A stretch of DNA of 51,260 nucleotides from JBBSOW01 sp038259365 (GTDB lineage Bacteria > Actinomycetota > Actinomycetes > Propionibacteriales > Propionibacteriaceae): the NCBI GenBank assembly GCA_038259365.1, contig JBBSOW010000013.1, forward strand, positions 1 to 51,260, written 5' to 3'. Both the position numbers and the translations under genes were made by a program. Below, piece by piece: positions 46,383-51,260 of the stretch. Below the pieces are notes generated by a model. The model saw only the letters and a program-made list of their open reading frames with translations, had not been told where the DNA came from and ran no database searches. Position 1 is the first letter of the stretch; each line of letters starts with the position of its first letter.

Positions 46383-46449
46383 GGCTGGCTCGAGTTGGTG
46401 GTTCGCGCTCGAATTGTGCATTGAGCGCGAAGCGCTGTATCGAGCGCGG
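46363..46449. repeat. inverted-repeat element, copy 3
   Basis: Starts GCGCGCTCAGGATATTGCTG, contains TTGGTGGTTCGCGCTCGAAT and ends AGCGCTGTATCGAGCGCG. Best match to copy 2. Confidence 0.65.
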
Positions 46450-46452
46450 TAG

Positions 46453-46710
46453 TCAAGACGCAAGGTGTGGCGCGAGCGCGCTGGTTAAGCCCCAAGGTGT
46501 GGCGCGAGCGCGCTGGTTAAGACCCAAGGTTTGGCGCGAGCGCGCTGGTTAAGACCCAAGGTTTGGCGCGAGCGCGTCAAGACCCAAGGTTTGGCGCGAG
46601 CGCGCTGGTCAAGACTGACGGTTTGGCGCGAGGGCGCGAGCGCGTCAAGACCCAAGGTTTGGCGCGAGCGCGCTGGTCAAGACTGGCGCGAGGGCGCGAG
46701 GGCGCGAGGG
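46453..46710. repeat. 32-bp tandem array, about 8 copies
   Basis: Unit AAGACCCAAGGTTTGGCGCG followed by AGCGCGCTGGTC or TT. Period is 32 bp for most copies, with one 28-bp and one 36-bp spacing from loss or gain inside the GCGCGAG part. The unit has no internal open frame of note. Confidence 0.9.
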
Positions 46711-46740
46711 CGTGAACGGCGTGAAGCTTGGCGGGTGGGA

Positions 46741-47283
46741 TCAGACCCTGGTCAACGGATGGTGTGGTTCGGGCGGGAGCATGCGGCTGATCTCGTCTTG
46801 CGCGGTCACCGATCCGGAGCGGGACACGACGCCCATGACTCCCGCCAGGCGGATGACATGACCCCCCTCGCGGCGCACGAGGTGTTCGAGGAGCCTGTCT
46901 TGGAAGCCGTTGATCTGGCGGCAGGGGTTTCGCAAACCGGTGATGGTGACGACGGCGTCGGCCCCCAGTCGGAGACGGGTTCCCACCGGGAGGCCGAGCA
47001 GATCGATCCCGCGGGTGGTGATGTTTTCGCCCAGTTCTCCAGGCTCGATCCGCAAGCCCCGCCCCGCGAGCGTGTCGAAGAGTTCGGCGTGCAGGAGGTG
47101 GACCTGGCGCAGGTTGGGCTGGGAGGGGTCTTGGCGCACCCGTGAGCGGTGTTGGACGGTGACCCCGTAGTGGGCATCACCCGAGACCCCGAGGCCCTCG
47201 TGCAGCTCGATGGTGTCGACCTCGGGCTTGCTGAACTCGTGCCGTGCGCTGCGGTGGACGCCGACGACCCTGGGCTTACTCAT
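46741..47283 (-). CDS. MOSC domain protein
   Basis: 180 residues from the ATG at 47283, which overlaps the previous stop as ATGA. The MOSC fold is recognised by GLGVSGDAHYG, QVHLLHAELFDTL, GELGENITTRGIDLL and the conserved cysteine in LRNPCRQINGF. MOSC domains are linked to molybdenum-cofactor sulfur transfer or to reductive detoxification (YiiM/MARC group). The YiiM-like short form fits best. A molybdate transport locus lies 1.7 kb away, which may or may not be meaningful. Last gene of a three-gene minus-strand operon. Confidence 0.88.
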   Translation of the reverse strand: MSKPRVVGVHRSARHEFSKPEVDTIELHEGLGVSGDAHYGVTVQHRSRVRQDPSQPNLRQVHLLHAELFDTLAGRGLRIEPGELGENITTRGIDLLGLPVGTRLRLGADAVVTITGLRNPCRQINGFQDRLLEHLVRREGGHVIRLAGVMGVVSRSGSVTAQDEISRMLPPEPHHPLTRV

Positions 47284-47753
47284 ACCCCACCGGGGAAGCC
47301 GAGTTGGCGCCACGCCTCGTAGACGACGACGCCGGCGGTGGTGGAGAGGTTGAGCGAACGGCGGCCCTCACGCATGGGCACCCGGACGCGGGCGGTGACT
47401 CGCGGATCGCCCAGGACGCCAGCGGCCAGGCCGGTGGGCTCGGGGCCCATCAGGAGTACGTCACCGGCTTGGTATTCGACGTCGGTGTAGCGCACGTCGC
47501 CGTGGGCGGTGAAGGCGAAGACGCGGGCTGGCAAGAGCGCGGCGTAGGCGGCCTCCAGATCCTGGTGCACGCTCAGGCTGGCCAGATCGTGATAGTCCAG
47601 GCCAGCCCGCTTGAGTTTGGCGTCGTCCAGCTCGAACCCGAGGGGACCGGCCAGGTGGAGCTCGCAGCCCGTCGTCGCGGACAATCGGATCGTCGATCCG
47701 GTGTTCTGCGGGATTCGCGGCTGGTGGAACAGCAGGCGTAGCGGTGGCGACAC
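47280..47753 (-). CDS. trmL: tRNA (cytidine/uridine-34 2'-O)-methyltransferase, TrmL-like
   Basis: 157 residues from the GTG at 47753; the frame is open further up but it would overlap the pseudouridine synthase gene. SPOUT-family motifs: LFHQPRIPQNTGSTIRLSAT, then VLLMGPEPTGL and RSLNLSTTAGVVVYEAWRQ, the knotted SAM site. The family methylates the wobble ribose of certain tRNA-Leu. It is a homologue by motif; the target here is inferred. Overlaps the MOSC gene by ATGA. Confidence 0.9.
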   Translation of the reverse strand: MSPPLRLLFHQPRIPQNTGSTIRLSATTGCELHLAGPLGFELDDAKLKRAGLDYHDLASLSVHQDLEAAYAALLPARVFAFTAHGDVRYTDVEYQAGDVLLMGPEPTGLAAGVLGDPRVTARVRVPMREGRRSLNLSTTAGVVVYEAWRQLGFPGGV

Positions 47754-47769
47754 CCCTCTAGTGTGCCGC

Positions 47770-48684
47770 CTAGGTGGGCAGGCTTCGACGAGATGCGAAG
47801 TGCCGGGCGGTGCCATCCACCGGATCGACGAACGACAAGGTGGCGGCCAGGAGCTGCATCGGGTCGGTGAAGTCGTCGATGGAGACGGGGAGGACTCGTG
47901 GATACAGCGGGTCGCCGACGATCGGGATCCCAAGGGAGTTGAGGTGCAGCCGGAGCTGATGGGTCTTGCCCGTCGTCGGCGTTAGCGCGTAGTGACCGTG
48001 CTCGCCGGAGACCGAGAGCAGTTCCACTCGGGTCTCGGCGTTGGGCTCGGCTCCCGGCATTTCCCGGGCCTGGAGCGTGCCGCGTCCCTTGACGATGTGG
48101 CTGCGCACCGTGGTGGGCAGTTCCAAATCCGCACGCATGGGCGCGACGGCTCGGTAGCTCTTGGCCGGCTCGCGGCGCTGGAACATGGTTTGGTACGACG
48201 CGCGCCAGCGACGCTGGGTGGTGAACATGACGACCCCGGCGGTTTGGCGGTCGAGCCGGTGAGCGGGTGCCAGCTCGGGCAGGCCCAGATCCGCGCGGGC
48301 GCGGACCAGCAGGCTCTGCGTGACGTGCCTGCCGCGCGGGATGGTGCTGAGGAAATGGGGCTTGTCGAACACCACGATGCGCTCGTCTCGGTGCAGCACC
48401 CCGTAGTCGAAGGGAACCTCGGGCTCGTCTCGAAGCACGCGGTGGAACCAGATGAAGGTGTGGGGGCGGTAGCGCTCCGCTCCAGACATCGGGCGTCCCT
48501 CGGCGTCGACGAAGGAGCCGGCCGCCAACATCTCGGCTACGCCAGCTGTCCCGAGGGGGAGGAGCTTGGCGACAAGGAAGTCACCCAGGGTCGCCCACCC
48601 GGGGGACTCCCGTCCGCGGTCCGGCGTGCGTACCCAGGCGGCGTCGAGGCCGTGGCGGCGGGGAAGCGGGGAGCGGGGCGGCAT
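47770..48684 (-). CDS. RluA-family RNA pseudouridine synthase
   Basis: 304 residues from the ATG at 48684; the open frame extends far upstream but that part is not RluA-like. The catalytic aspartate is in PAHRLDRQTAGVVMFTTQ, followed by KSYRAVAPM and the C-terminal TGKTHQLRLHLNSLGIPIVG then DPLYP. The N-terminal part (LGDFLVAKLLPL) resembles an S4-like region but is divergent. It would modify uridines in rRNA or tRNA. The next gene starts 17 bases downstream, so they are probably coexpressed. Confidence 0.92.
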   Translation of the reverse strand: MPPRSPLPRRHGLDAAWVRTPDRGRESPGWATLGDFLVAKLLPLGTAGVAEMLAAGSFVDAEGRPMSGAERYRPHTFIWFHRVLRDEPEVPFDYGVLHRDERIVVFDKPHFLSTIPRGRHVTQSLLVRARADLGLPELAPAHRLDRQTAGVVMFTTQRRWRASYQTMFQRREPAKSYRAVAPMRADLELPTTVRSHIVKGRGTLQAREMPGAEPNAETRVELLSVSGEHGHYALTPTTGKTHQLRLHLNSLGIPIVGDPLYPRVLPVSIDDFTDPMQLLAATLSFVDPVDGTARHFASRRSLPT

Positions 48685-48749
48685 GTCGGGTTCCAGTCTA
48701 GTGACCGCCCGGTTCGGAGACTCTCGATAAGCCGCGATGGGCGGACCTT

Positions 48750-48927
48750 GGGCCCGCCCGCCGGCCCCGTTGGCGCCGCAGATTGCGAGCATCTCGCCGC
48801 GGTAGCCCTCGGGGTCGACTCCGTCGAGCGCCTTGGCGCCGGTGTGGTGCTTCTTCGCCTCGACCGCCTTGAAGGCGCCCGCTTTGCCCTCCACGCTCGT
48901 CGGCTTCCTGTGGGATGTTCTGTGCAT
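48750..48927 (-). pseudogene. N-terminal fragment of a sugar ABC-transporter ATPase
   Basis: The frame from the ATG at 48927 gives FKAVEAKKHHTGAKALDGVD, then GYRGEMLAICGANGAG, which is the beginning of an RbsA/XylG-type ATPase up to a Walker A that is broken after GAG (no GKS/T). The rest is lost and the frame continues into unrelated sequence and then rluA-type coding. The fragment is about 55 residues of an original protein of about 500. It is too short to work. Confidence 0.55.
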
Positions 48928-48987
48928 GTGCGGAAAGACGCGAAAGCAATAATTATGGGACGGGGCGGGGGGATCTGCCACCTCGGT

Positions 48988-48993
48988 TAGGGT
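48988..48993 (+). promoter_or_regulatory. possible -10 of a leaderless transcript for the molybdate regulator
   Basis: TAGGGT ends 6 bases before the ATG at 49000. The spacing fits a transcript starting at the A of ATG. No -35 is clear. Confidence 0.4.
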
Positions 48994-48999
48994 GGTCCT

Positions 49000-49386
49000 A
49001 TGACGCATCTGCGAGTTTCCGAAGTGGCCGACGTGATGAACGTCAGCTCCGACACCGTCCGGCGCTGGATCGACACGGCCAGGCTTCCCACGATCGACGG
49101 CAGTTCGCCGATACTCATCGATGGCGCGGCGCTGGCCGGTTTCGCCGTTCGGGTGGCCCACGACGAGCCCACCAGACAGCGCAGTAGCGCCCGTAACCAG
49201 TTCCGGGGCCTGGTGACCCGAGTCGTCAAGGACACCGTGATGGCGCAGGTTGAGTTGCAGTGCGGCGCTCAGCGCGTCGTGTCGCTCATGAGCGCGGAGG
49301 CCGTCGAGGCGCTCGGCCTGGAGCCGGGCGTCCGCGCAACGGCATCGGTGAAGGCCACGCAGGTAGTCCTCGGACTCGACGCGTGA
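49000..49386 (+). CDS. HTH-TOBE molybdate-responsive regulator
   Basis: 128 residues. The N-terminal excisionase/MerR-like HTH (LRVSEVADVMNVSSDTVRRW) is followed by a TOBE/molybdate-binding domain (SARNQFRGLVTRVVKDTVMA then VVSLMSAEAVEALGLEPG). This small HTH-plus-TOBE form replaces ModE in actinobacteria and likely controls the modABC genes directly downstream, with molybdate as ligand. Its stop overlaps the modA GTG start (GTGA). No ribosome site, as expected for a leaderless message. Confidence 0.88.
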   Translation: MTHLRVSEVADVMNVSSDTVRRWIDTARLPTIDGSSPILIDGAALAGFAVRVAHDEPTRQRSSARNQFRGLVTRVVKDTVMAQVELQCGAQRVVSLMSAEAVEALGLEPGVRATASVKATQVVLGLDA

Positions 49387-50150
49387 CATCGGACCTTTGG
49401 GGCCGAGCGAGCGTCATGCGCCGGGTGGCGGGCGTGTTGGCGGCACTGGCGCTATTGGGTTCGATCCCCGGCTGCGCGAGGGGGGAGGAGCACACCACAA
49501 CGGTATTGGCGGCGGCCTCGCTCATCGACGTCTTCACCGAGCTCGGGGCCGAGTTCGAGCAAGACAACCCGGGACAGCGCGTGGAGTTCTCCTTCGGCTC
49601 CAGCGCTACGTTGGCCGTCCAGATCGCCGAGGGGGCTCCGGCGGACGTGTTCGCCGCGGCCGACGAGCGAGCGGTGGCGTTGTTGGGCACGCCCGCCGGA
49701 GACGGAGCGGCACCGATCTTTGCCACCAATCAACTTCAGATCGCGGTGCCGCGAGGCAACCCGGGCCAGGTGGCTGACCTGTCCGCCTTTGCCGATCCCC
49801 AGCTGCGCATTGCCTACTGCGCGGAGCAGGCCCCGTGCGGCAAGGCTGCCCTCGAGGTGTTCGAGGCGGGCAGGGTTGCCCCTCAGCCGGACAGCCTGGA
49901 ACCCGACGTGCGCGCCACCCTCACCAAGGTTTCGACCGGTGAGGTGGACGCCGCCCTGGTGTACCGCACCGACGTGCTCGCGGCCGGAGGCGATGTACAA
50001 GGCATCGATTTTGCCGAGGCCGGCGTTGCCACGAACAAGTACCCGATCGTCGACCTGCAGACCGGGGAGACGCCGAACGCCTTCGTGGCGTACGTGCTCT
50101 CACCCCGGGGTCGGTCAGCGTTGTCCGACGCCGGCTTCGGCCCCGCGTAA
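49383..50150 (+). CDS. modA: molybdate ABC transporter substrate-binding lipoprotein
   Basis: 255 residues from the GTG at 49383 (an ATG at 49416 is possible). The signal with lipid-attachment cysteine is ALLGSIPGC. ModA motifs: TVLAAASLIDVFTELGAEFE, SFGSSATLAVQIAEGAPADVF and ANKYPIVDLQTG near the end (TNKYPIV). It binds molybdate or tungstate outside the membrane. Coupled to the regulator by GTGA; modB starts 4 bases after the stop. Confidence 0.93.
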   Translation: MTSDLWGRASVMRRVAGVLAALALLGSIPGCARGEEHTTTVLAAASLIDVFTELGAEFEQDNPGQRVEFSFGSSATLAVQIAEGAPADVFAAADERAVALLGTPAGDGAAPIFATNQLQIAVPRGNPGQVADLSAFADPQLRIAYCAEQAPCGKAALEVFEAGRVAPQPDSLEPDVRATLTKVSTGEVDAALVYRTDVLAAGGDVQGIDFAEAGVATNKYPIVDLQTGETPNAFVAYVLSPRGRSALSDAGFGPA

Positions 50151-50154
50151 CCCG

Positions 50155-50991
50155 ATGATGTCGGACGCGACGAGGCGTACGGCGCCGAGCCGGCGATCGA
50201 GAGTCGGTGGCCGCGATGCCGTTCCTCCCCAGCTCCTTATTCCGGCGGCGTGCGCCCTGGGGCTGCTCGTGTTGCCGCTCGTCGGCCTGCTCCTGCGCGC
50301 GCCGTGGTCGAGAACCTGGGAGATCCTGGCCAGCCCGGGGCTGCAGCAGGCCCTGGGGTTATCGATCTCGACGGCCCTGGTGGCGAGCCTGTGCTGCATC
50401 GTGCTGGGGGTTCCCCTGGGTTGGCTGTTGGCCCAGCCCTGGCTCCCCGGAGCCCGATTGCTGCGGGCGCTGGCGACGGTGCCGTTGGTGCTGCCACCGG
50501 TCGTCGGCGGGGTCGCCCTGTTCGCCCTCTTGGGGCGACGGGGCGCGCTCGGGGAGCCGGTATTCGAGCTCACGGGCTTGGCCCTGCCCTTCACCACGCC
50601 GGCGGTCATCGTCGCGCAGGTTTTCGTCGCGTTGCCCTTCCAGGTGTTGGCGGCCGAGGGCGCTTTCCGGGCCAGTGACGAGCGCTACGCCCAGGTGGCC
50701 GCGACGCTGGGGGCGAGCCCCTGGACGGCCTTTCGCCGGGTCACCCTGCCCATGGTGGCACCTTCGGTGCTCGCGGGGGCGGTGCTGAGCTGGGGCCGCG
50801 CCTTGGGTGAGTTCGGGGCGACGGTCACCTTCGCCGGCAACCTCCCCGGGCGAACCCAGACTCTGCCGCTGCAGGTGTACCTGTTGCTCCAAACTGATCC
50901 CGATGCCGCCATCATGGCCGCGGTCACGATGCTGTTCATCAGCGTCGCGCTGCTCGTGGCGTTGCGCGGGCGTTGGACGGTGACGCCGTGA
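50155..50991 (+). CDS. modB: molybdate ABC transporter permease
   Basis: 278 residues from the ATG at 50155 (tandem ATG at 50158). About five to six helices; the ModB segment LATVPLVLPPVVGGVALFALLG and the ATPase-contact EAA region EGAFRASDERYAQVAATLGA then WTAFRRVTLPMVAPSVLAGA are clear, followed by RALGEFGATVTFAGN. GTGA overlap with modC. Confidence 0.94.
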   Translation: MMSDATRRTAPSRRSRVGGRDAVPPQLLIPAACALGLLVLPLVGLLLRAPWSRTWEILASPGLQQALGLSISTALVASLCCIVLGVPLGWLLAQPWLPGARLLRALATVPLVLPPVVGGVALFALLGRRGALGEPVFELTGLALPFTTPAVIVAQVFVALPFQVLAAEGAFRASDERYAQVAATLGASPWTAFRRVTLPMVAPSVLAGAVLSWGRALGEFGATVTFAGNLPGRTQTLPLQVYLLLQTDPDAAIMAAVTMLFISVALLVALRGRWTVTP

Positions 50992-51260
50992 GCGAGCGAG
51001 CCGGCGAAGACGGGTTGAGGGTGGATCTGTCGATGCTGCGCGGCGAGTTCGAGTTGAACGTCCGGCTCGACGTCCCCAGCGGGACCGTGCTCGGGGTCGT
51101 AGGACCCAACGGCGCGGGCAAGTCCACCCTGCTGGCTGGGCTGGCCGGGCTGCGGCCCGTCCAAGGCTCGCTCACGCTGGGTGGCAAAGACCTGACCCGG
51201 CTGGCCGCCGCGCAGCGCAAGGTCGCCATGGTCTTTCAGGACTACCTGTTATTCGACCAC
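50988..51260 (+). CDS. modC: molybdate ABC transporter ATPase, cut by window edge
   Basis: 91 codons visible from the GTG at 50988. Begins LRVDLSMLRGEFELNVRLDV and contains the Walker A GPNGAGKSTLL, then the Q-loop region KVAMVFQDYLLFDH at the edge. The signature motif, Walker B and any TOBE domain lie outside the window. It energises uptake of molybdate through ModB. Confidence 0.92.
   Translation, partial: MSERAGEDGLRVDLSMLRGEFELNVRLDVPSGTVLGVVGPNGAGKSTLLAGLAGLRPVQGSLTLGGKDLTRLAAAQRKVAMVFQDYLLFDH

Larger units (their letters stand above)
45360..46740. other. gene-free repeat mosaic after rpoC
   Basis: About 1.4 kb without a plausible gene, made mostly of tandem and dispersed repeats: a ~44-bp array, a pair of 81-bp units, two copies of the 87-bp inverted-repeat element, an array derived from that element's left end, and a 32-bp array. 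Short frames here encode only repeat-derived peptides (for example ALEIAARSG). From about 45960 to 46230 no repeat is obvious. Confidence 0.75.
48685..48999. other. intergenic region before the molybdate locus
   Basis: About 315 bp. It holds the ABC-ATPase fragment (48750-48927), the likely promoter of the minus-strand RluA-TrmL-MOSC operon, and a TAGGGT box for the plus-strand regulator. Confidence 0.5.

Noticed and set aside
46173..46552. Small plus-strand frames encoding leucine/arginine/alanine repeats such as ALEIAA
   Set aside because: They are translations of the 17-19 bp and 32-bp arrays; no ribosome site, and frame changes where unit lengths change.
46453..46710. CRISPR array
   Set aside because: The repeats are contiguous with no unique spacers, and no cas genes are present; it is a simple tandem array. 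The same holds for the 51-bp, 44-bp and 30-bp arrays.
48685..49389. RluA gene with a 235-residue N-terminal extension
   Set aside because: The upstream part of the frame runs antisense to the HTH-TOBE gene and through an ABC-ATPase fragment; the RluA-type protein starts at the ATG at 48684.

Overview
The window is a high-GC actinobacterial chromosome segment. The gene order tRNA-Tyr/Thr/Met, rpmG, hadA-hadB-murB, treZ, tRNA-Trp, secE-nusG-rplK-rplA, rplJL, rpoBC is typical of Actinomycetota. The KorAB pair, MptB, DUF2332, frequent GTG/TTG starts and gene junctions overlapping by ATGA or GTGA fit the same phylum. A Propionibacteriaceae-like member of the Propionibacteriales is my best guess, but this is inference; there is no 16S gene here to test it.

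Layout. 1-8.7 kb (mostly minus strand): the edge of a DUF2332 gene, an M13 metallopeptidase, a Pro/Gly/Gln-rich membrane protein, a RarD-type transporter and the ferredoxin-dependent 2-oxoacid oxidoreductase KorAB. 8.7-9.6 kb: a gene-free repeat mosaic. 9.6-13.9 kb: a translationally coupled cassette for lysine breakdown (lysine 6-aminotransferase, a DUF1338/HglS-type 2-oxoadipate enzyme, an ALDH7-type semialdehyde dehydrogenase). 13.9-19 kb: amylosucrase-like GH13, MptB mannosyltransferase and a 3-hydroxyisobutyryl-CoA hydrolase-like protein. 19-24.6 kb: a decayed exonuclease III gene, a DUF4240 protein, a four-gene osmoprotectant ABC transporter and YajQ. 24.7-35.5 kb: the translation/transcription block, including three tRNAs, L33, the HadAB-like dehydratase, MurB, TreZ, tRNA-Trp, SecE, NusG, L11, L1, an NlpC/P60 cell-wall hydrolase and L10-L7/L12. 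35.6-37.3 kb: an unusual insertion between rplL and rpoB. 37.8-45.4 kb: rpoB and rpoC. 45.4-46.7 kb: a second gene-free repeat mosaic. 46.7-51.3 kb: MOSC protein, a TrmL-like methyltransferase, an RluA-type pseudouridine synthase and a molybdate regulator plus modABC running off the edge.

The strongest candidate for an undescribed system lies at 35.6-37.4 kb. A 77-residue secreted peptide carries four copies of the motif GEGMWY after a signal peptide. It is divergently transcribed from a 424-residue XRE-type helix-turn-helix protein with a long TPR-like helical domain. This is the architecture of peptide-sensing regulators of the RRNPP type, but here the peptide looks like a multi-copy precursor. 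Half-sites TGTCAAC lie in the peptide promoter, as a palindrome just after the regulator, and on a possible rpoB promoter.

A second theme is structured intergenic DNA. The rplK-rplA gap holds four 51-bp-class units, each with two small TCC-loop hairpins, and one unit shows a compensatory base change. The gap between rpoB and rpoC has similar GC-rich hairpins. A roughly 87-bp element with imperfect terminal inverted repeats occurs three times in the two repeat mosaics, and its left end has been amplified in tandem. These calls come from reading sequence and translations; no database search was possible.
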